Assembly (NCBI RefSeq): GCF_947172395.1
Contig: NC_069110.1
Span: 1,612,001-1,676,000 of the forward strand
DNA from: Bicyclus anynana
Lineage: Eukaryota > Arthropoda > Insecta > Lepidoptera > Nymphalidae
DNA: 64,000 nt
Reading direction: 5' to 3'
The position numbers and the translations under genes were made by a program. Positions 11,201 through 21,319 of this stretch are shown piece after piece. Below the pieces are notes generated by a model. The model did no database searches and was not told where the DNA came from. It saw only the letters and a list, made by a program, of their open reading frames with translations. Every line of letters begins with the position of its first letter. The stretch's first letter is position 1.

Positions 11201-13465
11201 AGCGAATAAAGCTCAAGAAGTAGAACAAGATAGTGCATATTTTATACTGATGGTCTGACATATTAGATTGTGTGGAAGCAGTCTATTAAAGTAGACGTGA
11301 AGGGTTTTGGCTTGTCTCAAATCATGCAGAATGCTGCAGTCCAGGTTGGGTCAGTCCCTTGACTCTACTAAGGGTTTAAAGACATAAAGAAGAATTGTTA
11401 ACAAGCTGAGTATTCAGCTTAACTGTTTGCGTTACCTGTTGAGTACTTTTAAGTCTAAGCTGTTGTAAATATAGAGCATAACTCAAAGGGCAGTAAAAAA
11501 AATGGAAACCAAGTAACTTTACAAAAGCCAATGTTTGAATTTGTTGTCTGTCTGTGAGTATAGTTCATTGCAATATAATTCCATGTGTCATAGAATCACA
11601 GGCATATGTTGTTTATATCCTTTACATTAAAATAATGTTTATTGTGTAATTGTGAGCAAAAGCAAGGAAGTTACTAGCGGACCCATCAAGCTTCGCTTTA
11701 ACTTACTTCTTTCTTACTAGGGGTAGGAAATAAGTAAGTTAAAGCGTCCCTATCCTAATCTATCAAGTTGGAAGTTGGAACATTTTGCACACTGTGTGCA
11801 AATTTGATTAAAATTGGTCAAGTAGTTTAGGAGTTCATCAAAGACAAATAACTAGTGGTTGTTAATTAATTTGACATGATACCAGAACCAACAGCTTAAC
11901 ATGATTTCCAAGGCAGTAGCGTAAGTTCCAACACCAATGTTCCAAAAGTCTAGCCACTGGATCAAAGAAAAAGAGTAGTTGTGCTAGTAGATATTTTGAT
12001 TCTAAGCTGTACAAGTGTACACTCACCCAGTTCTCCCTTCTTTCTTCTCCCTCAACAGCTGGCCGATATAGCTGCCAGGCAGAGCCATGAGCTTCTCAGC
12101 GCATGCCTGCTGGTAAGACAGCTTTCCCAGAAAGTAGCCCACAATCACAGCCAAAGTCACTTTGGGAAATGCACCAAAACGGGGATTTGGTTTTAAGCGA
12201 CCTGAAAATATTGTATGTTTGCTACTTCTTTACAATAACTGCTAAGCAGAGGTTTACTCTGTTTATCATGAACAACCCATATTTTGCTCACTTCTAAGCT
12301 CAAGTCTCCTCTCAGAATGAGAGGGGTTAAGCCAATAGTCCACCACACTACGGATTAACAGACTTCACACACCCAGAGAATTGAGAAAATTCTCTGGTAT
12401 GCAGGTTTCCCCAAAATGTTTTACCTTCACTGTTTGAGACACTTGATATTTAATTTCTTAAAATGCACACAACTGAAAAGTTAGAAGTGCATGCCCAAAT
12501 CAGATTCGAACCCACACCCTCCAGAATTCAGGCAAAGGTCATAATTCACTGTGCTATCACATCTCATGGAATCTCAATTCAGTTTAAATCAACTATCATA
12601 CATCACAGTTAGTGAATTAGCCTGCTGGCACTGTTGGGGCCATTAAAATAGGCTGATGAGTTAAGCTAACTATGGGCCTCATAAGAAGGCTCAGAGTCAC
12701 ACAGCGAGCTATGGGACAAGCTATGTTAGGAGTATATCTGTGTGATCAAATCAGGAGATCTGCAGAAGAACCAAAGTCACCAACATAGCTCAACGAGTTG
12801 CGAAGCTGAAGTGGCAATGGGCGGGACACATACTTCGAAGAGCCAATGGACGTTGGGGTCCCAAAGTGCTGGAATGGCGACCCCGCACTAGTAAGCGCAG
12901 TGTTGGCCGACCCCCCACTAGGTGGACTGACGACTTCAAGCGAGTCGCAGGGATATGCTGGATGCAGGTGGCTCAGTATCGTGATGTTTGGAAGTCCCTA
13001 TGTCCTGCAGTGGACATCCATCGGCTGACATGATGATGAGTTAAAACAAAACTAACCTTCGCATTGTGTAGGTACATCCACTGATTAGGCAGGATACCTT
13101 CCACGAAGCATGGTTTAGTTCCTACAGACAGTTAGTAAGTTATATAGGCAACTAGTAGATAGTAAAAATAACACACCTCCTTGCACGCCAAAATAGGCCG
13201 CGAGCCCAAACGTAGTGCCCAAAGGTAGAGAACGCTGATAAAAGCTCTCCGTATTGCACTCCCTTAGCACGCGCAGCTCGTCGGGGGAGAACTTGTGCTG
13301 AGCCTGCAGAACCACACTGGTTTACATCGCTTCTTGTAGCGGACAAATTGTATAACAGTATAACTACATCATATCAATAAAAATGATATAATAACCTACC
13401 GGCGAAAGCGCGGCGCCCGGCCCCGCGGGCCTCTCCTCGTATCCGAAGGCGTTCGAGTCGCTCAT
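8250..13465 (-). CDS. asrij: OCIA-domain protein, asrij/OCIAD1 orthologue (six exons)
   Basis: Exons, in coding order, are 13400-13465, 13177-13303, 12027-12201, 10551-10693, 8892-9003 and 8250-8346. All join at AG/GT with matching phases and give 720 nt, 239 aa plus stop. The OCIA domain covers about residues 27-118: FSPDELRVLRECNTESFYQR opens it, then two hydrophobic helices (about 48-65 and 76-90), the second with GYFLGKLSY. The tail has SYEELRRKNR (near 190) and ends NKYGDSME, the signature of the OCIAD1 C-terminus. In flies and mammals Asrij/OCIAD1 is an endosomal and mitochondrial membrane protein that controls blood-cell homeostasis and respiratory activity; that role is known for the family, not shown here. 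The start is the ATG opening exon 1, the first in the CpG-rich 5' exon. Introns carry a SINE, a hAT MITE and RTE tails, but the exons are intact. Confidence 0.93.
9199..9373 (-). mobile_element. tRNA-derived SINE, family A, truncated copy
   Basis: Contains the family-A 3' half: GGGCTCACTGCTGAACTCGA, then GAATGAGAGGAGTTAGGCC, then ATGCAGGTTTCC. It stops at the junction with the hAT MITE. It lies in the asrij intron between exons 4 and 5. The 106-aa reading frame across it is chance. Confidence 0.8.
9382..9738. mobile_element. hAT-type MITE, 357 bp, with target duplication
   Basis: Perfect 13-bp terminal inverted repeats CAGGGTAGGCGAA / TTCGCCTACCCTG are flanked by a perfect 8-bp direct repeat CTTTAAGC (9374-9381 and 9739-9746). 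Eight-base duplications and CAG-starting ends define hAT transposons. There is no transposase frame, so it is non-autonomous. It sits in an asrij intron, next to the end of a family-A SINE copy. Confidence 0.9.
10128..10410 (+). mobile_element. RTE-like retrotransposon tail (decayed)
   Basis: Shares the series GAGTCACTCAGCG, GAAATAGCAAAGTGACC and CCTGAAGTGGCAATAAGC with the clearer copy at 12640-13042. This is the 3' end of an RTE-type LINE, inserted antisense to asrij in its fourth intron. Stops and indels show it is dead. Confidence 0.65.
10870..11105 (+). mobile_element. Decayed LINE 3' tail of a second type
   Basis: The plus strand has GGAAGGCCAAAGAAGAGATG, which reads GRPKKRW and is followed by a tryptophan/cysteine-containing degenerate tail. 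This is typical of the C-terminal end of LINE reverse transcriptases in insects. It lies in the asrij intron between exons 3 and 4 and no intact frame remains. Confidence 0.45.
11673..11855 (-). mobile_element. Helitron-like fragment, family 3
   Basis: Begins (plus strand) CTAGCGGACCCATCAAGCTT, the inverted 3' end of the family seen intact at 56415-56833. It includes an internal inverted repeat with arms CGCTTTAACTTACTT and AAGTAAGTTAAAGCG. It is intronic in asrij. Confidence 0.55.
12255..12580 (-). mobile_element. tRNA-derived SINE, family A, near full length
   Basis: The minus strand has a tRNA-like head with a B box (GGGTTCGAATCTG), then the conserved body with AACCTGCATACCAGAGAATT, and ends with TTGTTCATGATAA. 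It lies in the asrij intron between exons 2 and 3. Confidence 0.8.
12640..13042 (+). mobile_element. RTE-like retrotransposon 3' tail
   Basis: The plus strand runs through GCTCAGAGTCACACAGCG, CTCAACGAGTTGCGAAGCTG and TAGGTGGACTGACGAC to TGACATGATGATGAG. The translated pieces (VAKLKWQWAG, RPPTRWTDD type) and the TGATGA tail are the C-terminus and 3' end of RTE-clade LINEs, 5'-truncated as usual. It is antisense to asrij, in an intron. Confidence 0.85.
13043..13107 (-). other. Possible cryptic exon in asrij intron 2
   Basis: On the minus strand a 65-nt segment is flanked by CTGTCTGTAG and GTTAGTTT and is open in the phase left by exon 2. Including it would put the next exon out of frame and reach TAA after two codons. 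The main gene model skips it. It may be chance or a nonsense-creating alternative exon. Confidence 0.2.
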
Positions 13466-14475
13466 TGCTGTATTATGTGTTCAGTTTCGTTTCATAAGTT
13501 AACACTTATTTCAGTTTTAAGAAATTATTGTGACGAAGTTTATTTTAAAACAAGTTGGATTGCGAGAGAATTTCATTACAGTAACTGTCAAAAAACATCA
13601 TGACATTGACAATGACAAGTATTTTTTTTTTAATTTGTCCTCACAGATTATGATATCCATAGATCGATGACCTTACCTACAGATAATAAATAGTAAAATT
13701 AAACGGTGGGCTACCGTCTTCATAGTGCACTATAGAAATCATCATCTTGTATGGTACCGACTTGTAAAAAATAGTTTTGAAATATATTTACAGTTTTTAC
13801 CATAGAATTACGAGTCGGTAAATTTACCTATTTCAGTACCTATCCGACCTGTCTTAAATAATTTCAAATCGATAGGTTAGTTAAATCGTTAAGCCCTGCA
13901 TGTTACCTTAAATTACCGGTTGTTTTAAAAGCTTAATTAAACTATCTCATCTGATCATAACAGGAAAACTATAATCTGTAGCCTATACTAATATTAATAC
14001 CTATTATACAAAAGTTTTGGCCATAGGTTTACGAGCCGGTTTAAGGTTTTGCCCTTTTGGTTGTTTGTTTGTAGGTAATTGTTTGTATGATTGTGTCTGT
14101 GAAGATATGAGGTTGTAGGGAGTATTAGTGTTCTGTGTTGTAGGGGATTCAGTCATCTCTAGATCTACTACACTGATTTTAAAAATTGTTTTACTAATAG
14201 AATGTCACGGTATTTGTGAGTGTCACGGGCTATGTACCTAACAACACGTTACAACCAATAGGAACGGAGCAGGAAGAAAATATTCCTTTTAAAAACTTCC
14301 GTTATGTGCGTAGATGGAAGTACGCCAAAATTTACGGAAATTAAAAAATATGACGCAATTGTTACCCTTTACAAATTCTAAAAATGACCGAGATTTAATT
14401 TAGAATTTTACAAAAAGTGGGAAAAACGTTTTCATACAAATTATCTTTTAATAAAATATGATAGAATTGAATGAT
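13466..14475. other. Spacer between the two OCIA genes
   Basis: About 1 kb holding the asrij promoter and the 3' end of the upstream gene. It is AT-rich. CCTATACTAATATTAATACC at 13981-14000 resembles a Helitron-like 5' start. I see no further gene. Confidence 0.5.
14447..14452 (-). promoter_or_regulatory. Candidate poly(A) signal of the second OCIA gene
   Basis: ATTAAA on the minus strand about 24 nt past the stop codon at 14476. Position and sequence fit a variant poly(A) signal; use is inferred. Confidence 0.4.
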
Positions 14476-16356
14476 TCATTTCTTTTTTGGTGGATTCGCT
14501 TCATTATAGTATTTCCGCATCGTGTTCCCGAGATGGCTATTGGCAGGTAAGTCTGTACGCAGTTTGAAGCCACACTCCGGTATATAGGAGACTCGTCCGA
14601 AGCAATGACCGATAAACGCAGCCAGCATAACCTTCGGATAGCTGCCGAAGTGCGGGTGAGCTCTTAGGCGTCCTACAACAAAAAGTTCACAGAAGCAAGG
14701 TATAAAAGCTATGCTAACAGAATTTGCATATTAATTTCAACAAGTCTGGAGGCCTAAGATGTGTGCCACGGCATAATCTCGTTATATGCAAAAGAAAAAT
14801 GTCGTTTAATACCGGCGTTGTCCCAGTCACAGCTTTTTCGTTGCCTTGGAACGAAAGAGCTGTGACTTATATTTTGTAGGCGATATTTTGGAGCCACCGC
14901 TATTTGTCGGCATGTCATTTTGTCTTCACGCAATAATGTCGTGTCATCTTAGGCCTATTGAAAACAACTGAAAAAAAAAGAAACGAACTGTCAATTCTTA
15001 CTTCCATGAACTTTTCTACCTACTGCTTTCTTTTATGTTTCTTCCGAGATGCCTGTTAATTTATATGACTGTTAATCTTTTTATGCCGTACCCGTTTCAC
15101 CTTTTTATAGCTACTGTAGGTTGAAGTGGTCAATGAGAATATTTTCTTACTGTAATTGTCTAGAGCTCCTGTTTGTCTCCGATAGACGGAGACGGCTATA
15201 GACGGCTCATTGGTTGCTTGCGTAACGGTACTAACTAATTGGGTGAAGTTGTCAAGTTGAATAAGTCAATCCGAAGCTTGACTGGGTCCGCTAGCATATT
15301 ATATAGATTTTAATATCTTACCTTGTAACAGGTGGTAAGAGCGAGAGAATAAAATGGCGTGTAGCAAGCAGGTGGCACTGCTGGAAACAGTCTGTGTGGT
15401 ATAGATGTTCCTATTAATGATGTATCATGTTACCTAATCGTATGCCAGTGTAAGTGAGAGCAGCGAACAATGTGCTAAAGGGTAGACAGCGCTCGTAGAA
15501 GCTCTCCCTGTCACATTCCTCCAGCGCTTTCATTTCATCTGGTGTTAACTCGTAGTAACGCTGAAATCAGAATTCAGTTCAGGGATGTGGGCAGTGAACA
15601 CATCCATTCTTGCAGTCCACTATTTGTAAATTTACGTATTTTACTACTTTCATGCCTATACAACATCTTACTACATAAATGCGAAAGGTCATTCATCACG
15701 AAATCTTGAAAAGTACTTGCAGTACAAAGATCAAATTTTGTTTGGAGGTAGTTTATAGTAAGTAGACCTGCGGACTGGTTTTGCAAGAGCCGGAATAATG
15801 CCGCTTTTTGTTAAAAATCATGACGACCTATCTGGTGCACTTGGAAGTGCTGAGATTCACAACAGAGAAGTCCTGAGTTCGAATCCTATCATCATTATCA
15901 TCATTAACAGCGGATGGACGTCCACTGCTGGCTGACATAAACCTCTTGCATAGACATCCAATGCCTGCATCCAGCGGCTCCCTGGAACTCGCTTGATGTC
16001 TTCGGTCCATCTAGTAGGGGGTCGACCAACACGGCGCTTTCTAGTGTCGTCATTCCAGCACCTAGAGACCCTCGGCTCTACGAACTCTGTGCCCCGCCCA
16101 CTTCAGCTTTGCGGTTAGTAGAGCTATGTCGGTGACTTCCGTTGACAGCGGATCTCCTCATTTCTGATTTGTATATAGTATAGTAAGTAATAGTATCCTA
16201 AACTAATTAAAGTTAAATAAAGACCGTTTCACATTAAGTAAATAGATGACTTACCAGTGGATGTGTGACATTCCGTATTGGAGGACATGTCCATTTGAGT
16301 TCCGATTCATCCACTTTACAGACCTCATCCTTGTCATTTTTTTTCGGATCAACCAT
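14476..16356 (-). CDS. Second OCIA-domain protein (OCIAD2-like), three exons
   Basis: Exons in coding order are 16255-16356, 15434-15560 and 14476-14672, giving 426 nt and 141 aa plus stop. All junctions are GT-AG and in phase. An in-frame TAG lies 6 nt upstream of the ATG, which fixes the start. The OCIA domain fills about residues 35-110: RYYELTPDEMKALEECDRES, then FYERCLPFSTLFAAL and, after the intron, HPHFGSYPKVMLAAFIGHCF-GRVSY. It lacks the long acidic tail and the NKYGD end of asrij, so it resembles the short OCIAD2 type. The family's membrane and mitochondrial/endosomal role is known; this member's is inferred. Its middle exon is 127 nt and ends in phase 1, exactly as in the neighbouring asrij, so the two arose by duplication. 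Introns contain an RTE tail and SINE pieces. Confidence 0.9.
15270..15294 (+). mobile_element. Helitron-like 3' end fragment, family 3
   Basis: GAAGCTTGACTGGGTCCGCT followed by AG matches the 3' terminus of the intact element ending at 56833. Only the end is recognisable. Confidence 0.5.
15835..15893 (+). mobile_element. tRNA-like SINE head abutting an RTE tail
   Basis: A tRNA-like head with a B box (GAGTTCGAATCCT, diverged only at its edges) runs straight into the inverted 3' end of an RTE tail at 15885. This suggests a chimeric or nested insertion in intron 2 of the second OCIA gene. Confidence 0.5.
15885..16172 (-). mobile_element. RTE-like retrotransposon 3' tail
   Basis: On the minus strand it reads from a GAGATCCGCTGTC segment through GGTCGACCCCCTACTAGATG to a tail of TGATGATAATGATGA. 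It is the same RTE-like family as 12640-13042 and lies in the intron before the first coding exon's downstream neighbour. Confidence 0.8.
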
Positions 16357-16751
16357 TACGTTCTAAGGGAGTGCGAAAGAGGCTAGATTTTAGTACCAAA
16401 GGGTTTGTATGCTTTAGTTTTCTGCATTATAGTCAAAAATATTTTGTTCCATGATTAAACGTGCATTTTCGCCGTTCCGGATGCAAAGAGTAAAACTGAC
16501 GTTTTGGGTGACATTGTAAAAGTCATGAACCTATAAAAGTAGAGCTTTTGATTTTTTTTGTAATACTGCTAATGTTCAGCCAGAATTTTTACCTACTGTT
16601 TAATAATATAATCTATTATACAGATATATACTCGTAGAGTTTTTTAACTTTTAGACTTGAAGAACGACTTGACCGATTCTTTCTTGAACCTAATCTGAGC
16701 AAATAGCAGAATAGCTATTAAAAATTTAAACCTATGTAGTATATATCAAGA

Positions 16752-17040
16752 GACATGGGAGAGGGTGTGGGTTCGAATCCGGTCAGAGGCATGCACATGC
16801 ACCTCCAAATTTTCAGTTTTGTGCATTTCAAGAAATTAATAATCACGTGTCTCAAACAGTGAGGAAAAAACATCGTGAGGAAACCTGCATACCAGAGATT
16901 TTTCTTAATTTTCTGCGTGTGTGAAGTTTGCCATGCCGCATTGAGCCAGCTTGGTGGACTATTGGCCTAACCCCTCTCAGTCTGTGAGGAGACTCGAATT
17001 CAGCAGTGAGCCGAATATGGGTTGATAATGATAATGATAT
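16752..17040 (+). mobile_element. tRNA-derived SINE, family A
   Basis: The B box GGGTTCGAATCC is at 16769-16780, followed by the body with GAGGAAACCTGCATACCAGA and a tail of GATAATGATAATGATA. The 5' A-box region is decayed. The copy fills part of the gap between the divergent second OCIA gene and the plus-strand gene at 17313. Confidence 0.85.
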
Positions 17041-17312
17041 ACTGAGAACAATGAGCAAATGCTTTAACAATGTATTTAGGATTCTGTGGTTTAAATGCTG
17101 TCCGCTTGGCAAACGAGTAAATTAACAAAAATCGCCAATAATCAAAGTTACTTTGACAAAATCACATGCACAACTAAACTGTAAATGTCAAATTCGTAGT
17201 CAACTCTCGTAATAATGTCGTCTATAAATGTTTTATTTTTATTACACGTCTGTTTAAACTTTAATCTGAGCGCTGTGGTCTCCCCACGTCTTTAACTCAG
17301 CACCCTCGGACC

Positions 17313-20151
17313 ATGAGCGCGATCGGGCTTATGCTTCTATTGAGCTTGGTTAGAGCAGAACAGTATTCCGATTACGTTGGAGCTAGCATGCCGCAGTACA
17401 GCATAGAGGAAGACATTCGCGATGCTCCCCTCCCGTCCGAAGACTACCTGGAACAATCACCTGACGCGGAGGCACCGATTCCTTTCGATTATAAGTACGA
17501 AGAAAATTTACGAGGTTCGATGTTCAGATTATTGCTACTGTTTCTTCAGTATTTACGCAACCTCTTTGGTGTAGTTGGTTGTGCTGTGGTTGATAATAGA
17601 GAGGTTATCAACCCAGCAAGTATCAGTTTTGTACGATTTTATATTTTCTAAATTGGCACAGGTCTGGTAGTTAGCTTCTAGTATCTAGTAGTATGTAGCT
17701 AGTTAGTACCCTACCGGCAAAGACGCTCCAATGGATTTAGTGTTCCTGTACGATGGCGCATAGAAACCGTCAAAGTTATACCTCTTCTTTTAAGTAAGCC
17801 CGCTACCATCTTAGACATCAGGTAAAATCGCAGTCAAAGGCTAACTTGCTCATGGATTTTTAAAAAAAAACATCGAAATAGTAGTTTTTCAGCGGGTTTA
17901 ACAATACAAACAAACTCTTTAGCTTTATAGTACTGGTATAAATATCAATAAGAACTAATTGAACTTTTTAAGTAACTGCCAGATAATCTAGAACTATTTA
18001 CTCGATAGATACTAAAGTTTTAATGCTTTCAGAAAAAGACAACAAATTAACACAGAAGTACGAGGAAGATAAACGGTATCATCCCAATAAAAAATCAAAA
18101 TATTCGCCAAACAACTCTGACGATTATGACGAACAAGAACATGAAGAGGCAACAGTTCCAAAACTAAAAACGAGTCGCAAAATGAGAGGACATCGTACTC
18201 GACTAAAAGATAAAGAACTTGATGAAGAACAGATAAATTACAGACAAAAGGCCCAGTCTGATGTTCATAATAGAAGAATTTACAAAGATGACATAGATAT
18301 TACAAACGATTATTACGGTAAAGATAAGACGCTTGAAGACAATAGTAAAAAATCTGCTGATATTAACTATAGACAGAAAAAGAACAAAGTGATTAGAAGG
18401 AAACCTAGAGATAGAAGTATAAATTATAGACAGGAAAATGTTGATTTTGAAGATTTGAAGTCCTTGGGGAAGGGTGATGTAAAGCCTATAGAGGCAGATA
18501 ATATGAATGATGAATCAGAATACGTACCGACTCGAAGAAAAAAAATTCGGCGTGTCATGGATCAGAAACCAGTGCGCCCTGTACCTGAAAAGACCAATAT
18601 GAGAAACAAAAACTACCCAGAATACGAAGACAATTATTTTGACATGAAAAGGGTTAATGATATGAAAAATAGACTGCCTGATCTTCTTCGTAGAACACAA
18701 GGTACGTATTTCTCATTTCATTTATGTTTATTTTTAAATTAATGCAGTGTTACGCTTACTTCCCTATGGACTAGATGAAACATTGCGTTGATTGCTTGCA
18801 ATCAAATACAGTGCATTTAATTGTTTTAGATACATTCAACCGTACATATTATTTATTTAGCTCAGGGCTTGATGACTGTATGTTTGAAATGGAATATTTA
18901 ATTCTACCAAAACCTACTTAAGTTTTAAGTAACTTAGAACCAGAAAATTACATGTAAACATAAATATATAATCATTCTCTATTTATTCAATTGCTTGTTT
19001 ATATCAATCCCACTATATCGTCGTATCGACATCCCACTTTATTAGGTACATGTTTTCAAGTCGAACAACAGCGTTGTTACTAAAAACTATAAAACTAATC
19101 TATTAAAATAAATGGTTGTAGTGCAACTGCCAACTGTGGACGGCTGATTTGCAATATTAAAAAAAATATATATATTCAATAATGTTCTTTGGGCCCAGGA
19201 ACAAAATAATTATTTACGACCTCAAACTTTCTGTTTGTGATATAAATGACTCAAGCCATTTATCTTCTAGACTGTGGTGCGTTTGATAACTAATTGCCCC
19301 TTGAAAATAATTTGACAAACTTCCGCTAGATTTTAAATATCGTCCTTTATTTATTCTGTAAAAATCCGCTTTGAGGTTGTAATTTTTTTATTCTACAAGG
19401 TTGGATGTTGAATATTTTATTTTATAATAAAAAACTCTTCAACCTTTGTTCCTTGACCCAGGGCCTATAAAGTAAGATTGACAGTTCAGTGTTGTAATCG
19501 AGCAGTGTTCAGTAAAACCCGAAAAATCCCATTTTAACCGCAGAAGATTTCAAAGCTTAACAATAGGTTTGTGTGTGCCCAGCAAGCAATACGGAGACGA
19601 TCGGGCGCCCCGAGCAAGACTTCCGTTACCGACGCGCAGATGTGCCAGACCAGACCACTATTACAACCAGCAACACCAGTAACACCAGCAACGCCACTGT
19701 ACAGGAGACTATCATCACCGAGTCAACTAATACGACTATTATGTCAAACACAACAGAATTGTCCCTAGCAGAGAAATCAAGACTATCAATACTGAAAAAG
19801 GTTAATAGGAAAAACGAAATAAAAGACGTGGGACTGACGACTAAGCCGCCTGTATTGATGCAGGTCACCCAACAACTGCACACTTTGGTGATGGTAGAAC
19901 CAGTGAGTTTAGGTGCACCGGTAGTCGAAGATACTCCTGAAAGGATCGCTAAGGCCAAGAAACTGATGCGCCAGAAGTTAATGGCAGGTGCTCGCAGTAT
20001 ACACGACTTGACTGATAATTGGGACGAGATGGTGTGTGACTACATTGATGTGTCGCTGCTAGATGCATCGCCGTTGGCATATCCTACGTTGTGGATGTTA
20101 TTTATTGGGAGTTTGATTTGTTTAAATTGGTCAAATGTTGTTCCTATTTGA
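17313..20151 (+). CDS. Predicted secreted or membrane-anchored protein, unknown function (three exons)
   Basis: Proposed exons 17313-17514, 18033-18701 and 19583-20151 give 1440 nt, 479 aa plus stop. The exon 2 and 3 borders are clear (TTTCAG acceptor, AAG/GTACGT donor, GTGTGCCCAG acceptor). The exon 1 donor (GAG/GTTCGA) is weak; GCAA/GTATCA at about 17618 is the alternative in the same phase. Residues 1-15 are a signal peptide cut after VRA. Residues 16-67 are acidic. Residues 68-290 are highly charged and Tyr/Asp/Lys/Arg-rich, with INYRQ at 135, 178 and 197. Residues 291-350 hold five N-glycosylation sites (N321, N324, N327, N340, N346). A helix-like basic region (407-428) and a hydrophobic segment (455-471) end the protein, consistent with a membrane anchor. 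I recognise no family. The first exon diverges from the second OCIA gene 957 bp away. Confidence 0.72.
17785..17860 (+). mobile_element. SINE family B fragment in intron 1
   Basis: AGCCCGCTACCATCTTAGAC and AAAGGCTAACTTGC match the 3' part of the family-B SINE. The fragment supports this segment being intron. Confidence 0.6.
18702..19582 (+). other. Intron 2 of the unknown secreted-protein gene
   Basis: 881 bp, AT-rich, starting GTACGT and ending GTGTGCCCAG. No repeat or RNA gene is recognised in it. Confidence 0.6.
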
Positions 20152-20186
20152 AGAAGGTTATGATTTTTTATTCCCAAATATATTTT

Positions 20187-20192
20187 AATAAA
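20187..20192 (+). promoter_or_regulatory. Poly(A) signal of the secreted-protein gene
   Basis: AATAAA 36 nt past the stop codon that ends at 20151, followed by A/T-rich DNA. Well placed for 3' processing. Confidence 0.6.
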
Positions 20193-20678
20193 AAAATTAT
20201 TTATTATCTACTTAGCTTTTATTTTATTTTTACAAGCCCTATTTGAACTTTTTGTTTTATTAGTCTTGCATCCGATAGAAAAATGTGAAAGATATACTTA
20301 GGGGTAGTTGTTTTCTTTTTACATGAATCAAATGAAACGCTATATATACATATACCTAATTTCTTACTCATACAAAATTAATGTAGGTAATATTTAGTCA
20401 GGTACTTTGCCTGATTGAACTAGTTATAACTCGGAATTTATAACTCGGACTTGGTACTCTGTAACTATATTAAATTTGAAGGAGCAGGTTTCCAGTAATT
20501 TGTTAAGGTAGCACAGAAGAATGCCTACCAGAAAATGTCGATCAGCTCTCCAGAGTTTAAAACCAAACTTCTGAAACGATTTGATAGTAGGAATATTCTA
20601 TATGACAAAATAAAATTTTTTGATATTGGTTAGTAAATTACGAAGTGATGAAAACATTTAAAAAACATACATGTACAG

Positions 20679-21083
20679 TTAAAAACCTCCTTTATTGAAG
20701 TTGGTTAATAAAGGATCTACAGCCTCAATGCATTCCTGACCCTCCAAAGAGCCTGCCACTTTATATTTCAATCGTACTATTCCAGCAACTACCTCGTCAG
20801 CCACGAGTATTGCCGAGAGCATTGCCGAGAAAGAGCTGCAAGCTCTATTGGGCCAACGGCAGAGGAAAGAAATCCCACACTCATCCCCATGTACGCCGAT
20901 CAGCCACTTCTCCCTCAAATTCCCTTCTGAAGCGGTGGACCCCAAAATGAACGACGAGTGGGTTCGATTTTTGGAGACCAACCGCGCAAAAAGCGTACAC
21001 TTTACGTTATACGCTACGATTAATATTATGTTTGCTTTATTAAACTGCTTACAATATTATAGATCGATTTTTTATTTTATTAC
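20679..21083. pseudogene. Coding-like island, strand uncertain
   Basis: This GC-richer segment is open on both strands. On the plus strand a frame from about 20740 to 21104 reads through SSATSIAESIAEKELQALL and FLETNRAKSVHF without a clear ATG or splice sites. On the minus strand 20679-20981 gives 100 aa ending NFNKGGF. Neither is recognised. It may be an exon of an unrecognised gene, or a decayed gene or element copy. It stops where a Helitron-like element begins. Confidence 0.25.
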
Positions 21084-21088
21084 CTCAA

Positions 21089-21283
21089 CTAACGGACGCC
21101 CGTGACTTCGTCAGCGTGGAATTCAGTTTTTCACAAATCCCGCGGGAACCATGGATTTTTCTGGGATGGATAGTAGTTTATGTGTTAATCTAGAGTAAAA
21201 TCTATTTCCATTCCAAATTTCAGCCAAATCCAAACAAACATACCTACATCCATACAAACTTTCGCGTTTATAATATTAGTATC
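21089..21283 (-). mobile_element. Helitron-like element, family 1 (about 195 bp)
   Basis: Minus strand: TACTAATATTATAAACGCG start and GACGAAGTCACGGGCGTCCG end with decayed CTAG (TTAG). The interior has AATCCATGGTTCCCGCGGG, as in the other family-1 copies. Confidence 0.75.
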
Positions 21284-21319
21284 TACTCGTAGGAGTAGGA
21301 TGGTATCTCATTCTCTTTT

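Noticed and set aside
18515..18700. Minus-strand 61-codon frame
   Set aside because: Antisense to exon 2 of the secreted-protein gene.
19626..19958. Minus-strand 110-codon frame
   Set aside because: Shadow of exon 3 of the secreted-protein gene; hydrophobic only because it mirrors Thr/Asn/Ser codons.
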